A DNA stretch of 64,000 bases from assembly GCA_026004775.1 (NCBI GenBank), contig BPJU01000001.1, forward strand, positions 248,001 to 312,000, read 5' to 3'. Every line of letters begins with the position of its first letter. Within the stretch, counting starts at the first letter, position 1. Of this stretch, positions 19,001-29,572 are shown one piece after another. This stretch comes from Pirellulaceae bacterium. GTDB lineage: Bacteria > Planctomycetota > Planctomycetia > Pirellulales > Pirellulaceae. The notes below the pieces were generated by a model, which had not been told where the DNA came from, did no database searches, and saw nothing but the letters and a program-made list of their open reading frames with translations. Made by a program: the position numbers and the translations under genes.

Positions 19001-22000
19001 ATTCATATACTGTGGTTCTAAGTCTGATCTGATCAGGCTTCAATGGGGCCGCGGAATGATATCCGCGGAAATAGAGAAGCATTAGTACTTATCTGCTTCA
19101 AGGAGCTTCAATGGGGCCGCGGAATGATATCCGCGGAAATACGCACGGTGATGACAGAGCCATTGACCTCGAGACGGCTTCAATGGGGCCGCGGAATGAT
19201 ATCCGCGGAAATATGCGCAGGCCTAGCAATCGGTTTCCTATTCGTGCTTCAATGGGGCCGCGGAATGATATCCGCGGAAATTGTATAGTTTACCTAGTCC
19301 AGTGTCGTTAGCAATGCTTCAATGGGGCCGCGGAATGATATCCGCGGAAATGTGCAGCCGCTTGGGTCGAATCCAGCGGTACGCTGCTTCAATGGGGCCG
19401 CGGAATGATATCCGCGGAAATGACACGCTAGTGCGATCAGCGCTCGGCACGCGCTTCAATGGGGCCGCGGAATGATATCCGCGGAAATGCGCTGGACGAG
19501 TCCTCTGCAATTCGCTACGCTTCAATGGGGCCGCGGAATGATATCCGCGGAAATGCAGCTTGGACGGTTGCGCAGGACGCTAGCGCTTCAATGGGGCCGC
19601 GGAATGATATCCGCGGAAATGCACGACTCAATTAGGCTGCCGACTGTAGCGCTTCAATGGGGCCGCGGAATGATATCCGCGGAAATACTGAGCCCTGCAC
19701 TAGCCTGCTGAATCAGCGCTTCAATGGGGCCGCGGAATGATATCCGCGGAAATAGCTGCGACAAGCATCGCGTCGATATCGAGGCTTCAATGGGGCCGCG
19801 GAATGATATCCGCGGAAATCTCAGCGTATGATGCGCTCACAGACCGCAGCTTCAATGGGGCCGCGGAATGATATCCGCGGAAATTCATCGTACGCTTCGA
19901 CATGCGCACGCATAGGCTTCAATGGGGCCGCGGAATGATATCCGCGGAAATGTACGTGCTGCGAAGGCTGCTACGCCAGTCGGCTTCAATGGGGCCGCGG
20001 AATGATATCCGCGGAAATCTGGCGCAGTCTGCGTATCCTGCACGTAGAGCTTCAATGGGGCCGCGGAATGATATCCGCGGAAATGCGTGCCGGGCAATCT
20101 GCAGCGTCCTGCGAGCTTCAATGGGGCCGCGGAATGATATCCGCGGAAATTCACAAGTCGTGCAGCTACGCCGTACGTGAGCTTCAATGGGGCCGCGGAA
20201 TGATATCCGCGGAAATGACTACGCAGCGTGGTAACGCCGAGCTAGCTTCAATGGGGCCGCGGAATGATATCCGCGGAAATCTGGCCAGGTCGTTGCACCT
20301 GGCTATCGACGCTTCAATGGGGCCGCGGAATGATATCCGCGGAAATGTGCGCAAGCGTCGGCTGTCGGCATCTCGAGCTTCAATGGGGCCGCGGAATGAT
20401 ATCCGCGGAAATACGACTAGCTGACATACGCGGCTCATCGCAGCTTCAATGGGGCCGCGGAATGATATCCGCGGAAATGTCAGCGTCTCGGCTACAGACC
20501 GTCTGCAGGCTTCAATGGGGCCGCGGAATGATATCCGCGGAAATGAGACGTACGGCAAGTTGCACGGCAGATCGCTTCAATGGGGCCGCGGAATGATATC
20601 CGCGGAAATTCGCATTCGTCAGGAATCGCTCAGCGTCGGTGCTTCAATGGGGCCGCGGAATGATATCCGCGGAAATGTCATGCCGAGCCGTCATGATGCC
20701 GAGTCGCTTCAATGGGGCCGCGGAATGATATCCGCGGAAATAATGCCGAGCTCGCGTATCCAGCGCTAGCGCTTCAATGGGGCCGCGGAATGATATCCGC
20801 GGAAATGCAACTGCCTGGTCAAGGACGCAGATGCACGCTTCAATGGGGCCGCGGAATGATATCCGCGGAAATTGCTCGCTTGGCTCGTGAGCATGCATAG
20901 CGCTTCAATGGGGCCGCGGAATGATATCCGCGGAAATAGCTCCGTGGAATGTCGATGCGCATATGTCGCTTCAATGGGGCCGCGGAATGATATCCGCGGA
21001 AATCTCAGCCGCTGGCATGCGCTGCGGCAGCTGAGCTTCAATGGGGCCGCGGAATGATATCCGCGGAAATTGCTCGCACGAGCATGTGCGCATGACAGCT
21101 GGCTTCAATGGGGCCGCGGAATGATATCCGCGGAAATCATGCCGCTCGAGTCCGGCGTCACTCGCGCTTCAATGGGGCCGCGGAATGATATCCGCGGAAA
21201 TCTGCAGCGTAGCCGATGAGTGCACGTGCGAGCTTCAATGGGGCCGCGGAATGATATCCGCGGAAATCGCATAGCGCTTCGTCACGTTGCACGATAGCTT
21301 CAATGGGGCCGCGGAATGATATCCGCGGAAATGTCGACGCAATGCGTCATCGGCATCCGCTAGCTTCAATGGGGCCGCGGAATGATATCCGCGGAAATGC
21401 AGCGCATGACGCGTTGCGACGATGCTGAGCTTCAATGGGGCCGCGGAATGATATCCGCGGAAATCTATGCCGATGGCTACACGTATGCGATACGGCTTCA
21501 ATGGGGCCGCGGAATGATATCCGCGGAAATCGACGTGCCACGCATAGCTGCACAGCATCGCGCTTCAATGGGGCCGCGGAATGATATCCGCGGAAATGAT
21601 CGGCATGCAGTCTGCGTGACTGCTCAGCTTCAATGGGGCCGCGGAATGATATCCGCGGAAATCGTGCGACTGTGCGGCTCGCTCAGATGCGGGCTTCAAT
21701 GGGGCCGCGGAATGATATCCGCGGAAATCGATGCCTGCTACGCAGCGATCTGACGTGCGGCTTCAATGGGGCCGCGGAATGATATCCGCGGAAATGCATG
21801 CCAGTATCGCTGCACTCGAGCTCGAGCTTCAATGGGGCCGCGGAATGATATCCGCGGAAATCGGCAGCGACGATGCACGTGGAGCGCAGCGCTTCAATGG
21901 GGCCGCGGAATGATATCCGCGGAAATGACGGTCACGTCGGAGCACGTCGATTGCGAGCTTCAATGGGGCCGCGGAATGATATCCGCGGAAATACTGCCGA

Positions 22001-25000
22001 TGCGCTCAGCTGTACGGCGCGCGCTTCAATGGGGCCGCGGAATGATATCCGCGGAAATGACGGACTGCTGCGATCGACGTATCAGGAGCGCTTCAATGGG
22101 GCCGCGGAATGATATCCGCGGAAATGCATCTCGCCATGGACGTTGCCGTATCGCGCTTCAATGGGGCCGCGGAATGATATCCGCGGAAATCATGCACGCT
22201 AATGCGCATCGCGGCAGACATCGCTTCAATGGGGCCGCGGAATGATATCCGCGGAAATCAATCTGCTCAGACGCAGCGGCACTGTGCTGCTTCAATGGGG
22301 CCGCGGAATGATATCCGCGGAAATCGCTACGCGCTGATCGCCGAGTCCAGCTGCGCTTCAATGGGGCCGCGGAATGATATCCGCGGAAATGATCTGCGGC
22401 ATCTCGACGTAATCGGCTGGCTTCAATGGGGCCGCGGAATGATATCCGCGGAAATGACTTGCTCACATGTTCAGCGCTCAGGATGGCTTCAATGGGGCCG
22501 CGGAATGATATCCGCGGAAATACTGCCGCATACCGACTCAGCGCTGCAGCGCTTCAATGGGGCCGCGGAATGATATCCGCGGAAATTCGACTGCGCTGAC
22601 GCTGGCAGACTATGCCGAGCTTCAATGGGGCCGCGGAATGATATCCGCGGAAATTGACGTCCATGGCAGCTCATCGCGGCTACGCTTCAATGGGGCCGCG
22701 GAATGATATCCGCGGAAATGCACTCACGTGACTGCATACTGCAGCGTCAGGCTTCAATGGGGCCGCGGAATGATATCCGCGGAAATCGTTGCACGTATCG
22801 TAGCTTCATGCATGAGCTTCAATGGGGCCGCGGAATGATATCCGCGGAAATAGCGCTAGGCCGTGCAAGCTGTTCTGCGCAGCTTCAATGGGGCCGCGGA
22901 ATGATATCCGCGGAAATCGGCAGCTGCGTATGCCACGGCAGCTGCGCTTCAATGGGGCCGCGGAATGATATCCGCGGAAATCTGTTGCGACATGAGCCGC
23001 ACAGTTGCACGAGCTTCAATGGGGCCGCGGAATGATATCCGCGGAAATGCGATGTCATCGCGTGACAAGCCGATCTGAGCTTCAATGGGGCCGCGGAATG
23101 ATATCCGCGGAAATCAAGCAGCGGTCCGCAGTCACGAGCTGACGCTTCAATGGGGCCGCGGAATGATATCCGCGGAAATCGCGTAGGCAGCTGTGCACTC
23201 CGCGAGCTCAGGCTTCAATGGGGCCGCGGAATGATATCCGCGGAAATGTCGACTGGCGTCACATATCACGACGTGCGCTTCAATGGGGCCGCGGAATGAT
23301 ATCCGCGGAAATATGCGGACTGGTATCGGTAGACTGCGCATGCTTCAATGGGGCCGCGGAATGATATCCGCGGAAATGCACATCGTCGCGATGGCCGCAC
23401 GTGGCAGCTTCAATGGGGCCGCGGAATGATATCCGCGGAAATCGAGCGATCGGCGTGCTATGCGGCAGCTGGCTTCAATGGGGCCGCGGAATGATATCCG
23501 CGGAAATTGATGTCGTGCATGACCGAGCTGACGCAGTCGCTTCAATGGGGCCGCGGAATGATATCCGCGGAAATACGCATGATCCGTCGACAGCTAGCAT
23601 CGGGCTTCAATGGGGCCGCGGAATGATATCCGCGGAAATGCTAGTGCGGCCACATGCGCAGCGATGTCGGCTTCAATGGGGCCGCGGAATGATATCCGCG
23701 GAAATGTACGCATGAGCCGTGTTGCGACAGTGCTAGCTTCAATGGGGCCGCGGAATGATATCCGCGGAAATCGACTGCAGATGCCTGCGCGATGCTACGA
23801 CGCTTCAATGGGGCCGCGGAATGATATCCGCGGAAATTGCAGCCGTCGATGCACGATGCACGTATGGGCTTCAATGGGGCCGCGGAATGATATCCGCGGA
23901 AATGACGACCGGCAGCTGACATGCCGCATGCGAGCTTCAATGGGGCCGCGGAATGATATCCGCGGAAATCGCATCGCCGGCATCTTGCCGTCTGGCGACG
24001 CTTCAATGGGGCCGCGGAATGATATCCGCGGAAATTCGACTGCCGTACACTGCGAGCGATGTAGAGCTTCAATGGGGCCGCGGAATGATATCCGCGGAAA
24101 TGCTCGGACGCAATGCACGGTCGTACCTGCAGCTTCAATGGGGCCGCGGAATGATATCCGCGGAAATCTCGGTGCACGACGGCTGTCATGCATGCGCTTC
24201 AATGGGGCCGCGGAATGATATCCGCGGAAATAGCGTTGCGATGCATGCGTACGCACGCAGAGCTTCAATGGGGCCGCGGAATGATATCCGCGGAAATGCC
24301 GCCGTAGCGATCTCAGGCCGCATGCGTGCTTCAATGGGGCCGCGGAATGATATCCGCGGAAATGACATGCCGGCATACGTGCGGCATGCTGCGGCTTCAA
24401 TGGGGCCGCGGAATGATATCCGCGGAAATATGCATCGGAGCATCGCTGGCAGCATGCGTAGCTTCAATGGGGCCGCGGAATGATATCCGCGGAAATGCGC
24501 CATGACGACTGCTGCGAGTTCGGCAGGCTTCAATGGGGCCGCGGAATGATATCCGCGGAAATACGGCTCATGCAAGCGTCGCATAGCTGCATGCTTCAAT
24601 GGGGCCGCGGAATGATATCCGCGGAAATTGAGTCGCGTGCAGACTGCGAGTCGCCTGAGCTTCAATGGGGCCGCGGAATGATATCCGCGGAAATTCCAGC
24701 GCTACTACTGCACTCGCATCTGACGGCTTCAATGGGGCCGCGGAATGATATCCGCGGAAATACCGATCGTAGCCACGCGATTCGCGACGGTGCTTCAATG
24801 GGGCCGCGGAATGATATCCGCGGAAATAGACACTGCGTATGCAACGCGAGCTCACGAGCTTCAATGGGGCCGCGGAATGATATCCGCGGAAATGTCGGAT
24901 CGGCCACGCGCAGTACTCGCAGCGCTTCAATGGGGCCGCGGAATGATATCCGCGGAAATCCGGCATCGCAGTGTCGCACTGCGGCATGCGCTTCAATGGG

Positions 25001-25814
25001 GCCGCGGAATGATATCCGCGGAAATGACTACGCATGACAGACTCGCCTAGCATACGGCTTCAATGGGGCCGCGGAATGATATCCGCGGAAATTGCGAGCC
25101 TCATCGCGCGTCAGCCTGAGTGCTTCAATGGGGCCGCGGAATGATATCCGCGGAAATGCACAGTACGCGTCTCGATGCCGTCTGCACGCTTCAATGGGGC
25201 CGCGGAATGATATCCGCGGAAATCGCTGCAGTACCGCTTACGTGCGTAGGCCGGCTTCAATGGGGCCGCGGAATGATATCCGCGGAAATGACTGGCATCG
25301 CTGCTGCCGCGATCAGCTGAGCTTCAATGGGGCCGCGGAATGATATCCGCGGAAATTCCAGCGTGCGCGTTGCGCATCGACGGCAGCTTCAATGGGGCCG
25401 CGGAATGATATCCGCGGAAATGCAGTAGCGTCGCATGCTGCACGCAGTCGCGCTTCAATGGGGCCGCGGAATGATATCCGCGGAAATTGCGGCTATCTCG
25501 TGAGCATCCGTCGAGTGCTTCAATGGGGCCGCGGAATGATATCCGCGGAAATTCGCAGAGCATGGTTGCTGCCGTACGCTCAGGCTTCAATGGGGCCGCG
25601 GAATGATATCCGCGGAAATTGCACGTTACTGCACGCTATGGCATGACGGCTTCAATGGGGCCGCGGAATGATATCCGCGGAAATCTGCATCTGGCGAGTA
25701 TCGCCGTGATCGCAGCTTCAATGGGGCCGCGGAATGATATCCGCGGAAATGCTCGCGAGCATGCGCAAGTTGCGCAGAGCTTCAATGGGGCCGCGGAATG
25801 ATATCCGCGGAAAT
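16076..25814 (-). CRISPR. CRISPR array, 145 repeats and 144 spacers (hand count), probably transcribed on the minus strand
   Basis: The repeat is 36 bp. On the plus strand it begins GCTTCAATGGGGCC, contains the hairpin CCGCGGA-ATGATA-TCCGCGG (7-bp stem) and ends GGAAAT. On the minus strand it ends CCCCATTGAAGC, the ATTGAA(G/A)C-type 3' handle of many type I repeats. Repeats 1 (16076) and 2 (16151, 35 bp) are degenerate; the others appear identical. Degenerate repeats at the low-coordinate end and cas genes beyond the high end both put the leader at ~25815 and the trailer at 16076. Spacing falls from ~72 bp (spacers ~36 nt) at 16.2-17.9 kb to ~69 bp, then to 65-67 bp (spacers ~30 nt) from about 19.4 kb. 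The later spacers have almost no homopolymer runs. Confidence 0.98.
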
Positions 25815-26455
25815 CCCGCCTCCGTAACTCCCAACCAGCTAACAGCCTCCGTGCCAACCTGCGACTACCCCGCCACCACCACCCATAAACCCGTCCGGTC
25901 ACTTGACATCTCATACCATAACTGCCGATACGACAACAACTAACCACTCGCGAGCAACCCCGGCCTTCCCGCCACCACCCCGCCGCTCGCAACCGCCCAT
26001 CAAACCACCCCCCCAACCCGCCCAAACCCCCCATACACACTCTCTCTCCCACCCAGTGGCCACCAACACCCGCCTCCCCAAACAACCCCAACGCCCAGTG
26101 ATTGCCCTCGTGCCCAATCATTCTATTACCCACATGCGACGACGAAAAGCGTCCATTCAACCAGGTTCCACGCCTTCGGAGTCCGGCAAGACAAAATGCC
26201 CCCGCCCCGCAACGAAAAGCCCTGCTTGAATCGGTTTCCACTCCGTATCCCACCCCCCTACCTTGTCACTCCCGCCAGCTATCCTCGACAAACAAATACC
26301 GGACAGTACCCGTATCGCCAGGCCAAGACTACCAACCGTATCGAAACACCCTAATTACAAAAACACCGTCCATCGCGAAGTGAAAACTATTGGACGTCGC
26401 TGGAACGACTCGTTTCGGACGCCTGCATTATCGTTTTCGCAACCATAACATCCAG
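25815..26455 (-). promoter_or_regulatory. Probable CRISPR leader region
   Basis: This is ~640 bases of strongly A/C-rich plus-strand sequence (G/T-rich on the minus strand), directly next to the youngest end of the array and before repeat copy B. It has no plausible gene. Leaders are usually low-complexity, gene-free and adjacent to the newest repeat, on the cas-gene side; all of this holds here. Promoter elements on the minus strand cannot be fixed by eye. The role is inferred from position. Confidence 0.55.
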
Positions 26456-27072
26456 CTAACCGTTCACCGTTGGTTAGCCAGCTACCGCGGCAGGCCGACT
26501 GGTGTACATCGCTATCGACTCAATGTGCGCGAACTCCCTCTGGTTGTTCAACTCCCATGGTAATGGCGAAAAGATAAAAGGTGTCAGAATAATAGAGCAT
26601 TTTTCCACAATCAGTTTTTTCTGCCGCGTGCCAGGACTATCCAAAGCAAAGAAGGCGCCGGGCGTTCGCCAGACCGGTTTCTCAACGTCTGACATGAATA
26701 GTCGAACGCCCTTGCTGATAGCAAGTAGAAAACCCTATTCCCTCTCCCACTTTAGGTGGAGAGAGCCGGGGTGAGGGGTGGCTATTCTATGCCCCCCTCA
26801 CCCTAGCCTCTCCCCCCGCTTGCGGGAGGCGTGGTAAGTTTTTTTCCGCTGGCGGGGGGAGAGCGCGTGGGCAAGGTTTTCTCCGCAATTAGCAAGCAGG
26901 GCGACGAGCGTGTCGTTATTGACGCGCCACCGGCAGCCTGACAAGTCGCGTTTCGTTGAGCCCACACCAGCGGCCTGGGTAAGACAAACCGTACGTTCGA
27001 TGCTCTTGTCGTGCGTGTAGCCAGGCGGCGGGTTCATACATTTTCGTTCACTGTCTGACCGTGAACGGTTAC
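26456..27072 (+). repeat. Long flanking repeat, copy B (MITE-like, inverted ends)
   Basis: A ~617-bp direct copy of the element at 15458-16051. It opens with TAACCGTTCACCGTT and closes with GACCGTGAACGGTTAC. Shared landmarks include CCGCGGCAGGCCGAC, GTGTACATCGCTATCGACTC, GGCGCCGGGCGTTCGCCAGA and, near the right end, GCGTGTAGCCA. The middle (about 26745-26870) holds an extra C-rich/G-rich palindromic stretch (CTCTCCCCCCGCTTGCGGG) that copy A lacks. It lies between the array leader and the cas genes. Confidence 0.7.
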
Positions 27073-27172
27073 GCCTCCAAGTGACGAGCGCCGCAGTGCC
27101 GAAGCAATAACCAGAGATGTAGAGCGCAGAAGAGCGGAGCATTCGTGGCTCAATGACGCAGTAAAAGAATCG

Positions 27173-27384
27173 GTAACCGTTCACGGTTAAATCACAAGCT
27201 GTTTCGGGGCCTCGCTTCCAAAAGTGCGGAACACTTGCGTGTTCCGCATACGGAATGTGGACGCTTCGCGAAGATTTTTTCGTTGCGGAAGTCTTGCGGC
27301 GGCCGCTACCGCGTCCGCCTTGCGACTTCCGCTACCCCATAAGCCAATATCGTGTTCTTCATTTGCTAACCGTGAACGGTTATA
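27173..27384 (+). repeat. Short element with the same inverted ends
   Basis: A ~210-bp segment bounded by GGTAACCGTTCACGGTTA (left, core 27175-27188) and TAACCGTGAACGGTTAT (right, core 27368-27381). These are the same inverted ends as the two long flanking elements. The end itself is a small hairpin (AACCG-TTCA-CGGTT). The interior is unlike the long copies. It probably belongs to the same MITE family, sitting about 70 bp beyond the cas4-cas1 stop. Confidence 0.55.
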
Positions 27385-27451
27385 AGAATCGAATGCAACG
27401 ACCGAGGCGCCGCCTCGCGCAACAACCCACTGCGGCAATCCCTGGCAACGG

Positions 27452-29263
27452 TCAGCGCGTCGTGAATACCGGATACACCGATAACTCACCGGTGAGTACG
27501 CGAGCCAACAAGCGTGTTTGGATTTCCAAGACTCGCCGGTAACTGACTCGATAGCCAAACAAGGGATGCGTGACCAGGTCATCCATACGCTGTTCGTACG
27601 CCCGGAAGAAGCCTTTCCGGCCTGACGGGGTCAACGCCACAGCCTGGCCAGTCCGGACGAAATCTCGTTCCGTCACCATGCGCGTGTTGATCGCCGTCAG
27701 AACCGCCGAATCGACGATCAAAGGACGAAACGGTTCCATCAAGTCCAATGCCAAAGAGGGGCGCCCAAAGCGGAGCTGGTGAAAGTATCCCATGAAGGGG
27801 TCAAATCCAACCGTATGGCATACGGCCGTCATGTCTTTGGTTAACAAGCTGTATCCGAGCGAAAGCAGAGCGTTCACCGGATCTCGGGGAGGGCGCCGAT
27901 TGCGGTGCACAAAATCGAATGTCAAGCTGTTGCCGCTCCAGCCACCGGACGGCGGCTTATCCTGAACGATGTCTCCTTCAGCAGCGTCGGAATGACCCAC
28001 CTTGATCATGCCGGAAAAATTTTCGAAGTAGATCCGCGCGGCATTTCCCTCGATTCCCAGCAACTGGTCCATGGCCGTCGCCTGTTCCGCCTCGTCGACC
28101 AGCGCCTTTAGCAGAGCAATCGCGTGCTGGGGCGGTTCAATATGGTTTCGCTGCAACATGGTGCGCTGATTGCGGATTTTTCCTGCCACCAGAGCTCTGG
28201 CAAAACTTAAACAGAATTCCTCCGATTCAACCCATCGGAACTGCGCTTTCCTCAAAAAAACATTCTTCAGCCCCAATCCACATGTCATACCATAAAACCA
28301 TCCACCTTGGGAAAAATACGCAATCGGGATATCTTTCTGGCACAAGGTCTGGATAGCCTGGGTGGTCACCTGGATATTACCGAAAATATTCACTTGGCAG
28401 ATATCGTTTATCCGTATTTCCTGGAGTACGGTCTCACCATCCTTTATCTTCAGGACTTCTCCCGATTTACCTACGTACAAACCTTGTGTGGTAATATACA
28501 AGGGTTTGCGGTCATCTCTGGCCGGCAACAACTTGCGTACGTTATCCAATTCCGGCAAGTTGACCGCTGGCACTGCAGTCGGTATTTGCCCGGGCGGGGA
28601 GTCGGCTGCGGCAAGGCGGGCCGCATGTTGGCCGAAGCTGGTGGTTTCGTCGGGCAGGCAGATTCCTACCAGCGAGCAACGCGGGCATTTGGGGCTGTCG
28701 ACAAGAGGGGGTGGGATCTGACCCGATTCGGCCGTACGGCGGGCTTCCCGGACGGCATCCAAGGCAGCGCGTACTAACGCCTCGTCGATCGCCACTCGCA
28801 CCCGCTGGCGAGTCTTCCAATAAAATATCACGCCTTCATTGCATTGATAACCATTGTCACGCAGAACCAGGGCCTGCACGGCGAGCTGCACGCGATCCGG
28901 CTCCCACGCCAGAAGTTGGCCATCGAGCACGCGCGGGGCACCGCGCTTGTAGTCCACAGGGGTTGCGATCGGGCCGCTTGCCTCTACCAAGTCGATGGTT
29001 GCAATCACGCCGTATCGATCACTGGACAAGGTGACACTGCGGGCATGGATGGTTTCGGTTTCCGACAAACTTTCACTGGGAGGTAACGCATCCTGTCTGT
29101 CGTCGCAACGGGTATGCCGCAATCTTCCTTCCACAGTTTCCGTGTTATCGGCAAATAACCCCTCGACATACTCATAGTAGAACAATCGGGGGCAATAGAC
29201 AAATTCGTTGACCATCCGAGCCGGCAGGTAATTCTGCCCGGCGGGTACAGGCTTCTGGCTCAT
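27452..29263 (-). CDS. cas4-cas1: CRISPR-associated Cas4-Cas1 fusion
   Basis: A 603-residue adaptation protein. Residues 1-205 are Cas4. Cys24 (FVYCPRLFYYEYVEG) and the Cys193/196/202 cluster (CPRCSLVGIC) can hold an Fe-S cluster, and D104-x-K106 (DYKRG) is the RecB-type nuclease motif. Residues ~250-600 are Cas1: PLYITTQGLYVGKSG, then catalytic E405 (GIEGNAARIYFENF), H495 (GYFHQLRFGRPS) and D507/E510 (ALDLMEPFRPLIVD). Cas4 processes prespacers and selects the PAM; Cas1 integrates them. Such fusions are typical of subtype I-G (formerly I-U) and also of type V-B. The ATG at 29263 follows GAGTGG; a GTG at 29275 is possible. It lies just behind cas2, in the same operon. Confidence 0.95.
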   Translation of the reverse strand: MSQKPVPAGQNYLPARMVNEFVYCPRLFYYEYVEGLFADNTETVEGRLRHTRCDDRQDALPPSESLSETETIHARSVTLSSDRYGVIATIDLVEASGPIATPVDYKRGAPRVLDGQLLAWEPDRVQLAVQALVLRDNGYQCNEGVIFYWKTRQRVRVAIDEALVRAALDAVREARRTAESGQIPPPLVDSPKCPRCSLVGICLPDETTSFGQHAARLAAADSPPGQIPTAVPAVNLPELDNVRKLLPARDDRKPLYITTQGLYVGKSGEVLKIKDGETVLQEIRINDICQVNIFGNIQVTTQAIQTLCQKDIPIAYFSQGGWFYGMTCGLGLKNVFLRKAQFRWVESEEFCLSFARALVAGKIRNQRTMLQRNHIEPPQHAIALLKALVDEAEQATAMDQLLGIEGNAARIYFENFSGMIKVGHSDAAEGDIVQDKPPSGGWSGNSLTFDFVHRNRRPPRDPVNALLSLGYSLLTKDMTAVCHTVGFDPFMGYFHQLRFGRPSLALDLMEPFRPLIVDSAVLTAINTRMVTERDFVRTGQAVALTPSGRKGFFRAYEQRMDDLVTHPLFGYRVSYRRVLEIQTRLLARVLTGELSVYPVFTTR

Positions 29264-29281
29264 GGTGGATGCCACTCTATT

Positions 29282-29572
29282 TCACACGACGTACGTAGGG
29301 GCATCGACCGGCGAGTACGGCCGTCCCAGGGCAGTAATCACTCGGTCCCCACGCCCTTCCGTCGGCCCCAAATCGACAAACAAGACCTGATCTTCGGAAT
29401 GGTTGATTATTTGACTGAGTTGGTGGCGGCAAAGCGCCAAATCGGCAGCAGTTAGTTGGCACTCAAACACCGAATACTGGAGGTGATCGCCCCAATTCTT
29501 CATGGTTTTGAAGACAGCTCGCAAACGCTTGTCGTCACAGATGTCGTAGCAGACAAGATAGGTGCGTCGCAT
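29282..29572 (-). CDS. cas2: CRISPR-associated endonuclease-like protein Cas2
   Basis: A 96-residue protein of normal Cas2 length. The beta-strand with the conserved Asp (YLVCYDICDDKRL) is followed by VFKTMKNWGDHLQYSVFEC and LFVDLGPTEGRGD. Cas2 dimerises and bridges two Cas1 dimers in the spacer-integration complex. The ATG is preceded by GGGAGGTCAGGAA, a strong ribosome-binding site. It is the first gene of a cas2 / cas4-cas1 operon that reads toward the array. No cas3, cas5, cas7, cas8 or cas12 gene follows or precedes it within the window. Confidence 0.95.
   Translation of the reverse strand: MRRTYLVCYDICDDKRLRAVFKTMKNWGDHLQYSVFECQLTAADLALCRHQLSQIINHSEDQVLFVDLGPTEGRGDRVITALGRPYSPVDAPTYVV

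Noticed and set aside
16147-25943. Many open frames on both strands inside the array, repeating MGPRNDIRGN, LQWGRGMISAE or RGYHSAAPLK
   Set aside because: The 36-bp repeat has a length divisible by three and no stop in most frames, and ~30-nt spacers keep frame, so long frames arise automatically. They carry no ribosome-binding site and are not genes.
27452-29572. Assignment to type V-B because of the Cas4-Cas1 fusion
   Set aside because: The fusion is found in both I-G and V-B, and no Cas12b or type I effector gene is present, so the subtype is left open, with I-G favoured by the repeat end.
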